A stretch of DNA of 64,000 nt, taken from positions 3,713,883 to 3,777,882 of the forward strand of contig CALNVZ010000174.1 of NCBI GenBank assembly GCA_940671915.1, given 5' to 3'. This document shows, piece by piece, positions 10,901 to 22,696 of the stretch (positions are counted from its first letter, which is position 1; each line of letters begins with the position of its first letter). The notes below the pieces were generated by a model that made no database searches, was not told the DNA's origin, and saw only the letters and a program-made list of their open reading frames with translations. A program made the translations under genes and the position numbers. The DNA is from Paracentrotus lividus (Eukaryota > Echinodermata > Echinoidea > Camarodonta > Echinidae).

Positions 10901-13479
10901 GAACAAGGAGGGGGGGGGGTGTCAGACTTATACCCCCGTATACTGTACACTAATTGGAAGGAGGGAAAAAAAGTAACAATTTTGTTATTTTAAAAAGGAA
11001 CAGTGATCATAATCGATTTCTTCATTGTTACAAGACACGTTCACACACACACACACACATACACACACACACAAAAAAAAAAAAACAACTTAAAACCCCC
11101 AGAGTTTAACATTCAAATTGTTGACAAAGAGAATAAGAGAAAAATATAATTTCAGTCAAGGGCTTGCAGCAGGTAAGATCTGTTTACCCATAAGTTCTAC
11201 TGTTTAAGTTCGTTTCAGGCTCGATAAATCTTGTAAAAGAAGTACTATTTGCAGCTTGTACTTTGAAATGTTTACCAACATGGAACCCGGAGTGTTAAGA
11301 GCAAGATACAGTTATTGATGGAAGCATGATCTCCTTTAATGCGTAGACCCTAAAGCATGTCTACCAAAAACCTCGCTTGATCCTGGCTAAAACCAGCTGC
11401 GTTATTTCAACAATGAAAGTCAAAACATAGTACAGTCTGCCATTGGGTCTTTATAATCAATAGTTCCTCTTTTAACTGCCTTGTTGCGACAAATCCACAA
11501 TGCTGTTGACTTTAATATTGGAATTTTGCCTACGGTGGGGATAGGGTTAAGGCTTGATCTTCCACTAGATAAGCTTGCCATTGCCTTAACACCTTGATCG
11601 CCCAAGTTGTTGTGACTGCCTTCTTTCAAAGGGGTTTGTTTTGTTCAGTGTTAGAGTTCGAAAGGGGGTTGGAAGTCGCGTCAGGTTAAAGTACTTTTTA
11701 TGCAGCTTCATTACACGTTATGTATGGATCTTGTCTTCTATTGATTCATTCTATTATCTCTCGTTCTGTCTCTCACTATTTCTCTCATTCTATCTGTGAG
11801 ACCGCTCCAAGCAGGGATAAGTGAAAGTAAGCGTTCATTTTCGGGGTCCATGGCATCTGTTCGCAGCCAGCGCATTAACCCCATCACCGTGGAAGCAAGG
11901 ATGATATGAAAGAGCAGGAAAGTAGGGGCACATTCAGGAATAAAATTGCAATTGGATGACTGCAGTGGTCTGTCTCGCTTAGGATAATTGATGAAATGTC
12001 ACTTCTGATTTGATTATGTCACTGGGGATCAATCAATTAATTTGTGTATTGCTAAACTAATGTTCCATGCAAGGTCAATGAGCGTATAGGGGGCCAGTGT
12101 ATTCATGGTGTGCATTTCTATAATGTGTTTCAATATGCAGGCTATTAGTGTAAATTTGATTTATGGTTCTAGACACATCAGGGTATACACAAAAATATTA
12201 ATAAATAAATTATTATACTGTGTGTCCGGATGTGGCTGTTATTTTATTATAATTAAAAATATTTATTTTCTTCAACAAATAATTTCTACACTCAGTCTTT
12301 GAAATTGAAAATTTTTAGCAAATAAATAAATTTAGCTATCATCTCTGTTTTCACCAACTCATAGAAATCTCAAATGTTGTGCCTTTCCTAAAGGTCTTGC
12401 CAATACCTATCCCTCTGTATTATTCAATCATTATAAACATGTTTCCACTTCTACAGCAACCTCCCCTCTCAGTATGACTGTTTTTTCTCTGTCTGCCAAC
12501 GTTTAATCAAGATCAATTTTTCTAACGAAAAACCAATATTCATGTGATAACCCTCATATACATGTACAAAAAAAGAAGCTTTTTCAGGGGGGAGGTGCAA
12601 TTAGACTGTAACTTGAAATTAATCTTTGTTGCAGTTTTTAGAAGCTGAAAAAAGAATTACTAATATTATCAATAACATGAAAACAGCATAATATTAAATA
12701 ACACGGTTTCCTTTGCTCAAATCTTCAGAAGTTCTACACGTAGTATGTCTGTTTTTTTTTGTTTTGTTTGTTTTTTATTGAATAAACATAATACATACTT
12801 ACATTTGTCTTGTAAAGACAATTTGTCTCTTTGCAGAATTACAGAGATTTGAGAATGCCCCTTTTCAATTTCTTTTTCTATTTGTCCCTCTCTTTGTTGA
12901 GTAATTTTAATCACAATTTCTTGTCAATTTAAAGTAATCAAATAGATACCCTCTCTTCAAACGTGTCATTTATGACATTTTCAATTATTTCATCAATCTT
13001 CCTGTCATTTTCTTTTAATTGTTAGTAAATGCGTTATACCTAGAAATCAAACAGTGCAAGATGAAATTAATACACTGCATGAAATCCCCTCCCACTAGAC
13101 TTCCGAGATTAATCTTCATAAAAGTGAGACTAATAATTGATGAAATCAAAGATAATAGGAGCAAAGGAATGAGTCACAGTACTTCTAAATGATGGAGGAA
13201 GTAATAATTACAAATCTTTATCTCCAAATCAATATCTGTCAAAATCCCATTGCAATGCCCCCCCCCCCCGAAGACCCATAGTCTAATGATTGGCACTCTA
13301 TTGATGAGGAGCCTATGAAATATATCCCAATGTCCGACTTGGAGCTTGCATTCACATTGAATATTTGCCACTCTGTCAAAGACCAATTCCTATAATCATA
13401 AATCAACCAAATTTGATGCTAGATTTGACTAGCGACACATACAACATCGCTATGCACACTTGTTCTTTTGTTTGCGTCC
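10901..13479. other. Gene-free stretch with a CA microsatellite
   Basis: No gene is supported. A (CA)n run lies at about 11041-11074, followed by an A-run. Small open frames here are short and without any conserved feature. Homopolymer C and G runs occur near 10909 and 13259. Confidence 0.4.
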
Positions 13480-13880
13480 GTCCCCAGGGAGCGTAAGCCG
13501 AGCTGACGCACGCGACCCGTGCATTCCGCGACTGCAAGCCAATTTCAACGATCAGATGGTGTACCTTACGCTCCCTGACTGACCGGCCGTGCTCCCTGAT
13601 GGTGTCCTACGATTTCACGCAAAATAATAAATAACGAGCATTAAAGCAGAACGACTGTACGTTAACATTGTGCGACTCAATTTTTTGTCTCGTTCCTCCT
13701 CTCTCTCTCTTCTTCTCCCTATTTCTTTATGACCGTGTCCCCTGATCGTAATTCTCTCTCCTCCTCCTTCTCTGATAAAATTCCGATCTAATCCTTTGGC
13801 GCGAGCCCAGACTTGGCGGCGCCGCAAGATAATATCGCTTAAGATGGGAGCGTGATGCCGGCCCAAATGCTCTCCTATGT
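13480..13880. promoter_or_regulatory. CpG-rich patch with a short inverted repeat
   Basis: CpG density rises sharply here. AGGGAGCGTAAG near 13488 is inverted as CTTACGCTCCCT near 13566, a perfect 12-bp stem with a loop of about 67 bases. CT-rich sequence follows at 13700-13770. It could be a promoter of an unrecognised gene or a GC-rich repeat; no coding region is evident next to it. Confidence 0.25.
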
Positions 13881-16800
13881 TTAATTCAACATATCATATT
13901 CATCACGGTTTTGGGTTACACCTGGCAAACCGAATCCATACCGCATCTTTCCTCTTATCTCCCCTCACCATTTTCCCATCCTCCTTCCTTTGCCCCTCTC
14001 TCTCCTTCACCTCAGCTACATCCCTGCCTTTTAATTTCCTTCATTTCTCAATCCTGATAGTATTCCCTGGTTGTACTCTACGTCTCTCTGCATTATAATA
14101 GTGTTACTGTTATGAACTGTTAATGTATGGGAGAGTGTGCAATGATTGCAAATTAAGCATCCAATTATGAATGAAATTGAGACACTTTATGTGGAACTCA
14201 TTGAGAGACCTAGATTTGACAGGTAATAACCATGCTTGTTAAACCAGAATGGAGCTGCAATAAAACAATTATATATGCATACTCACAATGCAATTATTCT
14301 ACTTCCATTGTATTGTGAGATGATTTATTTTCTATTGAGAGATACCCTACAGGGAAGCAGTTTATCATGAATTGTCTGGTACGTGTCTCACCTAGTCTTA
14401 GCTTCCGATTGGGGTTTTCAGGCTAATTCTCTGGTAGTGACTGCTAGAAGGCTTCAACTCCAATTGTTTTCCCTCGGGGTAGTGCCTTTCTTGCTCCAAA
14501 AAGGCCTTCATGTATTATAATTTGATTCCTTTGAGACCTATCTTTCTGGGTTAATTCTTTGCAATGTCTTGGAAATATCCAAAATATAATGGACTTGGTA
14601 CATGGTATTCCTGTTCAGCACTTGATTCAAATTATAGTTGAACACTTTACTCGTATAGCTCATCTGCTGTGAGCCAGAATGTTAGGGCTCAAACAAAAGG
14701 GTAACAAAACTATACACTGCATCTTATAGGCCTTCTAGTGTAATTGTGCCTACATGTTGACGCAGCGGCCAGCGGGAAGATCTAACTAAAATTATTGATG
14801 TTTCAAATTTGAAGCTGTGCTTCACACTACATGTGTACATTGAAAAAATAAAATAAAATGAAACACATGTGGAGACAAAGGAAGAAGAAGAAGAAGGATA
14901 TAAACACTGATGAGTAGAGAGAAGATATGGTTTTATACAATAATGTGATGGTAGATAGGACAACAACCTACCTTGAATTTAGAGGTAAAGAAAAAGAGTG
15001 AATTCATGAATATTTCAAGTTAGGATCTTGAGGAGATTGGGCAGAGTGAGTATTAAGGAGAACACAGATGAAGGTCTGATCTCTGTGATAGCTTGCAGGT
15101 AGTATTTATCTGGATCTACTATCGATCACCAAGGATTTTAAGTAAGAACACTTTACAAAGAATATCATCTCTGCATCCTAAACTAGTGTTAAATGCTACA
15201 GACATATTCAATTAGAGTCCGATCTTGGCTTACGGCAATGCCAGATTTTTGAAGATGCTTGTTTATTGGTAACATAAAGACATTTGCAGTCAGAAAGACA
15301 ACTATTCTGTATTGTTTTATGTGCCTTTGTCAACTTTTATTGGAAGGGAAATAACATTTAGAACTTCGCACAAAATTAGTATGGAGCAAAATACATATTC
15401 ATCCATTCAGAAAAATATTTAGAAACACCAACTGTTTGAAAAATCTTTTAAAAAATACATTAGAAATTGTGTACAAATTCGACTACACATTATTCAACAC
15501 AAAAAAATACTTATTAACTTTTAAATCTAGAAATATACATGAATAAACAAATTCATTGGAAAAGTTATAACAACTCTCTGACCACATTAATTTCACATAT
15601 TTAGTCATTCCATCCTGGTTTTTGTTTCACTGCTTAATATTCATTTTAGCAGACAAAAATAGAAGACAAGATATTAAAAAGTTCCTTTATAGTGTACAGC
15701 ATAATGGAGTCATTTGAATTTGCCACCTGAACTCAGTAACACAAAAGTTTGAAAACAATCATTCAATAGCAATGGCCAATGAAGATCATTGTTGCATCTC
15801 ATATTGTCCACAAGAATTACCAATCAACCAATTAGAATGGTTCTTTTAAAATTACAATCAGTCACAAACCGTTGTGGTATGGGGCCCATTGGCCCTTATG
15901 TTTGTTCACGTCTTCCAGACATGCAGTTATTTCCTTTCCCCAAAGCTCACATCTTCAGAAGATCTTGACATACTATGTTCCTTTTTTCATTCTAATTCTT
16001 TTATTTCTACCCCTTGAAAATGGATAAACATACTTTCAAAAAGATGATTAATGTTATCAGTTATTCCAACATGGTATTCATCTTCAGCAGATGTAAATAT
16101 TGTTTCCAACATATATTACATTTTAGTGATTTTTAAGAGATATGAATATCAATCAAATTATCATTGGGAAGATTACTGTTGTAGTGTAAGAACTAGATGT
16201 TAGAGTATACAGATTTCATCAAAATGGATTAAAAATAGTTTTTTGACATTTTATGGGTAACACCACGAACACATACTAACAACTTTAACGATATATATTC
16301 TTTTCATATTCAATTTGATTTTTTTTTACAATCTAATTTCAAACACTTCTTGTTCATGAATACGCACTTCTTTTAAATTGTATTAGATGTCATTAGGATA
16401 GAAAGAAGAAAAATTTAACTTTAAAATTGTGCATTTAATATTTCATTATTTGCTTGCATTCACAGAGAAAAGGCAACTGATGATTCGGGTCTGCTTCATC
16501 TGGGACACCCTGTATAGAGTTTGATATAGGAAATTAATGTACAATTCATGCAAGTTTTTTCAGGCCTTAGGAATTAGCCTATCTTTGAGTGGAAACAGTC
16601 TTTGAGTATTTTAGAGGGGAAGATTGGGAGGACTACACTTATTTCCAATATGAAAATAAAATGTAGACATATTTCAATTTACTTGACCACCATAAGATTT
16701 ATAGGTTTAATTCCTATCAACTATCTTGGTGGTAATGACTTCTGTCTTACAAAGTGTGCTAGTGTATCAGCCTGAACTGGCACCTGCAACCATCCAATTT

Positions 16801-16960
16801 AGAGTACACTTCTCTATTGATAGTGAGTCATCATACCATTGTGATCACATTTAAAACTATTTTGGACTCATCCCCCACACCCCTTCTGAAGTTGCCTAAG
16901 GTTGGTGACAAGTACCTAGGGTGTCAAAGCTTTTCTGTCTTTTCCAACATTTTAAGGATG
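13881..16960. other. Gene-free stretch downstream of gene 1
   Basis: No coding region is supported. Because gene 1 runs on the minus strand and stops at 16970, the right-hand part (about 16860-16960) is its 3' flank. That flank is conserved next to paralogue gene 2 (around 31990-32060), including CAAGTACCTAGGGTGTCA on the plus strand in both. The rest is AT-rich and unremarkable. Confidence 0.45.
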
Positions 16961-16969
16961 TGATTTTAT

Positions 16970-19900
16970 TTAAGGATAAAGTGTAGTAATGCTTTGTATC
17001 CCTGCGCGACAAGTAGGACACCGATTGTTTCTTGATCGGATCCGTTGAATACACTGGTCGCAGATCATGTGACCACAATTGAGCGCACGATTCCTTTCAT
17101 TCACACGACAAATATTACACATGAGTCTCTCAGTTACTTTACTTAGTTCCTCTCTTACTTTGTTAAGTTCCCCTCTTACTGCACTAGATTCAGAGTTTGA
17201 AGTAACTTCCCAAACATTTGATTGTGCAAAATCCCTTCTTAGTTCCTGTGTTACTTCATTAAAATCCTCTCTTACTTCACTTAGTTCCGAGCGTGCTGTG
17301 ACCTCCCGAACATTTGATTGTGTGAGTTCCTCTCTTACTTCAACAAGTTCCTCTCTTACTTCACTTAGTTCCTCTCTTACATCACCAAGTTCCGAGCGTG
17401 CAGTATTCTCCCGAACATTTGATTGTGTGAGTTCCTCTTGTACTAAACTTAGTTCCTCTCTTACTACACTTAGTTCCTCTCTTACTTCACTAAGTTCTGC
17501 TGTTACTTCACTAAAATCTTCTCTGGCTTCATTTAGTTCCGAGCGTGCTGTAACCTCCCGAACATTTGTTTGAGTGAGTTCCTCTCTCACTCCATTAAGT
17601 TCTCCTCTTGCTTTACATAGTTCCTCTCTTACTTTATTTAGTTCCTCTCTTACTTCACTGAGCCTAGAACGTGCAGTATTCTCCCGAACATTTGACTGTG
17701 TGAGTTTCTCTCTTACTTCAATTAGTTCCTCTCTTACTTTTCTTAGTTCCTCTCTTAGTTCACCAAGTTCAGAGCTTGCAGTATTCTCCCGAATATATGA
17801 TTGTCTTAATTGCTCTCTTGCTTTAATTAGTACAGCATTCTTCTGAACATATGATTGTGTGAGTTCCTCTCTTACTTTACTTAGTACCTCTCTTACTCCA
17901 CTTAAATCAGAGCGTGCTGTGACCTCCCGAACATTTGCTTGTGTGAGTTCCTCTTTTACTACACTTAGTTCCCCTCTTACTTCACTGAGCCTAGAGCGTG
18001 CAGTATCCTCCTGAACATATGACTGTGTGAGTTGTTCTCTTACTTCACCTAGTTCCTCTCTTACTTTACTAAGTTCAGAGCGTGCAGTATCCTCTCGAAC
18101 ATTTGCTTGTGTGAGTTTCTCTCTTACTTCAATAAGTTCTTCTCTTACTTCACTTAGTTCCTCTCTTAGTTCACCAAGCTCAGAGCGTGCAGTATTCTCC
18201 CGAACATTTGATTGTGTGAGTTCCTCTCTTACTCCATTAAGTTCCTCTCTTACTTCACTTAGTTCCTTTCTTACTTCACTAAGTTCAGAGCGTGCAGCAT
18301 CCTCCTGAACATTTGATTGTGTGAGTTCCTCTTGTACTACACTTAGTTCCTCTCTTACTTCACTTAGTTCCTCTCTTACTGCACTTAGTTCAGAGCGTGC
18401 AGTATCCTCCTGAACATTTGATTGTGTGAGTTTTTCTCTTACTTCACTTAGTTCCTCTCTTACATCACCAAGTTGAGAGCGTGCAGTATTCTCCCGAATA
18501 TTTGCTTGTGTTAGTTCCTCTCTTACTACACTTAGTTCCTCTCTTACTGCACTTAGTTCAGAGCGTGCGGTAACCCACCGAACATTTGCTTGTGAGAGTT
18601 CCTCTCTCACTTCACTCAGGTCAGAGAGGAGATTATATTCCCAAACATTTGCTTGTGTCAGTTCTTCTCTTAGTTCATTAAGTTCCTCTATTACTTCACT
18701 AAGTTCAAAGTGTGCAGTATCCTCGTGAACATTTGCTTGTGTGAGTTTCTCTCTTACTTCACTTAGTTCCTCGGTTACTTCAATAATTTTAGAGCGTGCA
18801 GTATTCTCCCTAACATTTGCTTGTGCGAGTTTGTCAACTTTTTCACGAAGTAGTAATTCTGTCTCAACAAGTTTTCTTTGAGCATTGTTCAATTCCGTGG
18901 ATGTGACAATCTGTTGGGACTGTAACTCTGAAAGTGCAATCCTAGTTTCCCTGAGTATGCATCTTGACTGAGAAAAAATTTCATGACACATTTGTAATTT
19001 TGAATTTGTAGCTGATTGTTGGGTAGTTAATTTTGAGAGGGCAGTTTTCTTCTCATTGAGTAAGGTTTGCATTTCTATGAGTTTGATTTTACTTTCTTGT
19101 AATTCAAACTTTTGATTTTGCTCTCTTGTTTGAGACTCATTGAGTACAGCTATGAGAAGGCTCAGCTTGAGTTTGGTCTCATGTAATTCTAAGTTGGGAG
19201 CCATTTGTGGCTCTTTTTCTTCTTGTTTTTTGTTAAAAAAGAAATACATCTTTGATGATATGATCCCAATTATTTTTCTCCACATACGAGTTAAAATAAG
19301 AAACATACAATGTATCATCAGACAACAAATACAAGCAACAACATACCAATAAGCCATACATATCTGCTGGGATCTCTCATGTATTGCAATGTCATAGTGA
19401 CTGCTACTTCTCAAATTATTAATAAAGAACATTCCTTCATGAAAAGCTCTTGAAGTTGAGGGCACACAGGATATGGGTGTGCTTCTAGATGTTTGAGGAT
19501 TGGGTAAAATCTGTGTGTAATATATGTGCGATGAGTCTTTCATCAAATACATCCAGTATGCAACAGAGATTAGGATGTAGGCAAAACACTTAGAGGATCC
19601 TGTGCCCCACTGTCGGTTGGTACAGGATATTATCATTTGACATGTAAGAACAGTAAATATGCAGAATGTCAAACATACAAGATAATTTAGGCATGAAAAA
19701 TACCTATTTTCTGAAATCTCCAATAATGCAAAATCATTCTGGACCAAGTTAGAGTTCAAGGGCAAGTCATAATCCAAGGACAAGTCAGAGTCCAGATGTG
19801 ATTCCCTTCCTTGATCCAAGATACATCTGGTTGTACTGAAGTTGGCAAAGCTTGATACCTTCTCACTGATATGGAGCAGGGTTGAGACAACTTCAATATT

Positions 19901-20062
19901 GCCATCATCAATCTCAGTATGTGGGACTTCAAGGTGGTTTGGATGTTGATCATCAAACGAGATCTTTCTAAAGATCCATCTGTAGCCTCTCGCTGTCAGG
20001 TCTGAAGTCATCCAAACAGTGAAGCCAATATAGATTGAGATTAGAACTATATTGATGAACAT
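16970..20062 (-). CDS. Four-pass membrane protein with heptad-repeat coiled coil and C-terminal RING finger (gene 1)
   Basis: A single open frame of 1030 residues. Hydrophobic segments lie at about 3-19, 121-146, 159-174 and 234-257. A coiled coil runs from about 295 to 975. It is dominated by VREELSE heptads arranged as 18-49-residue units, each starting LTQ(A/S)NV and mostly multiples of seven. The C-terminus is a C3HC4 RING: C982, C985, C996, H998, C1001, C1004, C1015, C1018. It ends in a short aromatic tail (TTLYP) like the dimeric RINGs of the MDM2/IAP/Neuralized type. An E3 ubiquitin ligase anchored in a membrane with the RING in the cytosol is the natural inference. The start is supported because paralogue gene 2 begins at the same place and a splice acceptor lies 7 bases upstream. 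An AATAAA signal overlaps the stop. I do not recognise a named orthologue. Confidence 0.85.
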   Translation of the reverse strand: MFINIVLISIYIGFTVWMTSDLTARGYRWIFRKISFDDQHPNHLEVPHTEIDDGNIEVVSTLLHISEKVSSFANFSTTRCILDQGRESHLDSDLSLDYDLPLNSNLVQNDFALLEISENRYFSCLNYLVCLTFCIFTVLTCQMIISCTNRQWGTGSSKCFAYILISVAYWMYLMKDSSHIYYTQILPNPQTSRSTPISCVPSTSRAFHEGMFFINNLRSSSHYDIAIHERSQQICMAYWYVVACICCLMIHCMFLILTRMWRKIIGIISSKMYFFFNKKQEEKEPQMAPNLELHETKLKLSLLIAVLNESQTREQNQKFELQESKIKLIEMQTLLNEKKTALSKLTTQQSATNSKLQMCHEIFSQSRCILRETRIALSELQSQQIVTSTELNNAQRKLVETELLLREKVDKLAQANVRENTARSKIIEVTEELSEVREKLTQANVHEDTAHFELSEVIEELNELREELTQANVWEYNLLSDLSEVREELSQANVRWVTARSELSAVREELSVVREELTQANIRENTARSQLGDVREELSEVREKLTQSNVQEDTARSELSAVREELSEVREELSVVQEELTQSNVQEDAARSELSEVRKELSEVREELNGVREELTQSNVRENTARSELGELREELSEVREELIEVREKLTQANVREDTARSELSKVREELGEVREQLTQSYVQEDTARSRLSEVRGELSVVKEELTQANVREVTARSDLSGVREVLSKVREELTQSYVQKNAVLIKAREQLRQSYIRENTASSELGELREELRKVREELIEVREKLTQSNVRENTARSRLSEVREELNKVREELCKARGELNGVREELTQTNVREVTARSELNEAREDFSEVTAELSEVREELSVVREELSLVQEELTQSNVRENTARSELGDVREELSEVREELVEVREELTQSNVREVTARSELSEVREDFNEVTQELRRDFAQSNVWEVTSNSESSAVRGELNKVREELSKVTERLMCNICRVNERNRALNCGHMICDQCIQRIRSRNNRCPTCRAGIQSITTLYP
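17105..18840 (-). repeat. 21-bp coding minisatellite in gene 1
   Basis: The dominant unit, seen on the plus strand as AGTTCCTCTCTTACTTCACTT, is 21 bp and encodes one heptad (VREELSE and variants). Higher-order units of 84, 105 or 126 bp are delimited by a conserved spacer encoding LTQ(A/S)NVRE.TARSEL. Nearly all length changes keep both reading frame and heptad phase. One irregular unit of 18 residues (LTQSYVQKNAV type, near 17820-17850) breaks the phase. Confidence 0.9.
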
Positions 20063-20065
20063 GTT

Positions 20066-20095
20066 GGTCCTATTACAAAATGATAAAGATAGTGA
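20066..20095 (-). promoter_or_regulatory. Splice acceptor in the 5' UTR of gene 1
   Basis: On the minus strand a T-rich tract (CTATCTTTATCATTTTGTAA) ends in TAG at about 20071, followed by GACCAACATG. The same boundary, AG then GACCGATATG, is found for gene 2, and AG then GACAAATG upstream of gene 4. This implies a non-coding first exon further upstream (above 20.1 kb) that I could not locate. Confidence 0.6.
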
Positions 20096-20191
20096 AATCC
20101 TTCAATAGAGTAGGTCCACCAGTAGAGTTTATGCAAGGTTGGCAGCTGACTAAAATATATGTCTTTCTTCTGCAGGATTCTGTTCCAGATT

Positions 20192-21067
20192 TAGGGGAGA
20201 CCGGGGACAATTGTAACACTTTTTTCCAAATTTGACTTATCAACTTTATTATAACTAAATACTTAAAACCAAGTAAAATGAAATTTGGATATCTTAGCTC
20301 GACATACGAATAGGTTTGGGTTAAGTAAAACTATTTATTTTGAAGCCATTATCATTCCAAAACACGAGGTCGAGTGTTACAATTGCCCCTAAACCAGGGG
20401 CAATTGTAACACGCTATGGGGGCAATTGTAACACATGAAATTGTAACATTTTGCTTTTCTTTATCAAAGCTATGCACTTGACAGATCCAAGATTTAAACA
20501 ACATTAACCACAAGCTAATTATTATAAAACATGACAATGCTTGACTCAAGTTACATTATATTTTCCACTTGTTATATACATGGCATGGGATTATTGCAGA
20601 AGTTTACGTGCTCTGTACGGGCGATGACAGCGTGCTGAATTGTCCCAGGGCTAGGTACGGGGCAAAAGTATTTCCTAAATGGCATTGTTACTATTGCCCC
20701 TGTGGTGGGCGACCATATTTGAATAGATTTTTCTCTATCTTAGCTGAGGTATTAATTGTTGAAACTTTCGCAAAATATGGCCTAAGAACATAATTTCTAA
20801 ATATATAAAAATGACAGCCGTAGCTCATCCACATATTTGTCCAGAAGAAAAACAATGGGTAATGTGAAATATTACTTTCCTACTCAAAAAACGATTTTGT
20901 GCTGTAGAAAGTTCCATGAACCGTTAAATCTGCTAATACTCAAGCAGAATGTGGAGCGATGAAATACGCATGCTCTGCACAAATTTCAAGTTTGTAGCGT
21001 GTTTCTGCTAGGGATGGGAGCCCCTGTTACAAATGCCCGATGTTACAATTGTCCCCGGTCTCCCCTA
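20192..21067. mobile_element. MITE with CAATTGTAACA terminal inverted repeats
   Basis: The terminal inverted repeats are 26-27 bp and almost perfect: TAGGGGAGACCGGGGACAAT at 20192 and its inverse ending at 21067. The interior repeats GGGGGCAATTGTAACAC several times, around 20395-20440. No transposase is present. It sits about 130 bases upstream of the gene 1 exon boundary, so it lies in the predicted 5' intron or promoter of gene 1. A target-site duplication is not clear. Confidence 0.85.
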
Positions 21068-22696
21068 CTTAAATCCCATTCCTATCAAGTCAATGGAAGG
21101 ATGGGAGATAAGTTAGCCTATATGTACATCTGGTATAATCCCCCAATGCAGGTCATGGGGTTACAGCATATACTTAGCGCCATGAGTGTCCTCAGGTGGT
21201 GTGTGCGCTCTATTTCACTATTATTATTAATGTAAAGCTGCTTAATTTTTTGGTTATTGTTTGACATAATAGGCCTGTGATAATAATAATAATAATGTGA
21301 TTTTTATTGCACACATATCCACTCTGTAGAGTGCTCAAGGCGCATCATATTATTATTACCCGGCTTAGCTTAATGGCACTCACTTACTTTTATTTTTCTT
21401 TTGAATGGCTCCTTAAAAATTATTTTCTTTAAATAGATGAGACCATGTCTATCATACCTAGTGTACTGCATGACCCAGAAAATTGGCCACATATCAAGCT
21501 CATATTATGGTTTCCCAAAGTTTAATAAGAAAAATAACAAAATAATGTAAAAGTATTTACCTGAATACAGTTAGTAGAAACAGGAACAGGAATATTTTAT
21601 AACCAATTTGATGATACACCATTTACTGTGTTCAACAATGCGCACTGTACTGGGTATAGCATGTTGGTTGTCTGTTAGTTTCAGAGAATTTTGGCCTAAA
21701 ATTGGTGTGAAGAACATAATGGCACAACTAGAAAATCATAACAAAAGGCTTACGTATTTATATTGGTGGCAATCAACCTTGCTCTTAAAATAGAATACTA
21801 GTACATGGAAATACCCATGCCCCAATGTTTGTGTTTTGTGGCTGTGTAACCATTTTTCCTTCTCCATTTTAATCCATGTTTCACTTCAAATTTTAGTTTT
21901 CTTTCTTTATTTAGGATTTATTGATTTGTTTTGATGTGATTTTATTTTATTTGATTTATTGTTTATTCAGATTGACTTGATAAAGACTCAGAGATCAGAA
22001 CCAGGAAACCGTTTTTGAAATTGTATATTACAACCTGCTGCTATTGTTTTTAGTTGTGTTTTTATTCAATATGAATAGACATAATAAAACAAGAGGGATC
22101 ATAAACAGTATGTCCAATAATTTGACCAAAGTAAATGACCATGAGTTTTACCACAACTGTTCTTTTATCTAAGAACATAAATTCAGCATCCATCTCTAGA
22201 GTAGTGGACAATATAAACAATAGACCCTCATCTTTACAAGAATGGGCAATCTAGGTTGAAATCCACATTTTCCATAATAATTGACATTTTCGACAAAGAC
22301 TACAAGAAATATACCCAAATCTTAATTATCCAATACTGATACTGACTGAATTTTTTCATGTAGATACTATTGTGTAGCATCCTATAAAGTTTTGTTTGCT
22401 ACTCATGTTAATATTTGTCAACCTCTATAAATATGTTTTACTTGATGAATAAGAAAATATTATGGTGCCATAATTTTAATGCACATTTTGTGACCCTAAA
22501 TAAAGGTCAATTGTCAGGCTTCATTAACATAAACATAATTTTTTTCAAATTGTGTCAAATTTGGTATCAAATTGTGGGTAATTTTATAACTAGCAATTAA
22601 GTCAATAAGCATTTTTTTCATCCAAATAGCCAGTTTTGAGCAATATTCAATTTAGTCTATTTACATGTATACATAAATGCATAATCAGAGTCAAGC
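21068..22696. other. Gene-free stretch with a short dispersed-repeat fragment
   Basis: At about 21270-21360 there is ATAATAATAAT followed by GTGATTTTTATTGCACACAT and GTGCTCAAGGCGCATC. That phrase looks like a retroelement tail. The remainder is AT-rich with no supported gene. The missing 5' exon of gene 1 could lie here, but I could not pick it. Confidence 0.4.

Noticed and set aside
17079-18308. Plus-strand open frames of 90-164 codons, rich in Ser, Leu and Thr, opposite gene 1
   Set aside because: They are the antisense reading of the 21-bp heptad repeat; the repeat has no stop in that frame, so openness carries no information. Gene 1 has a RING and membrane segments in its frame.
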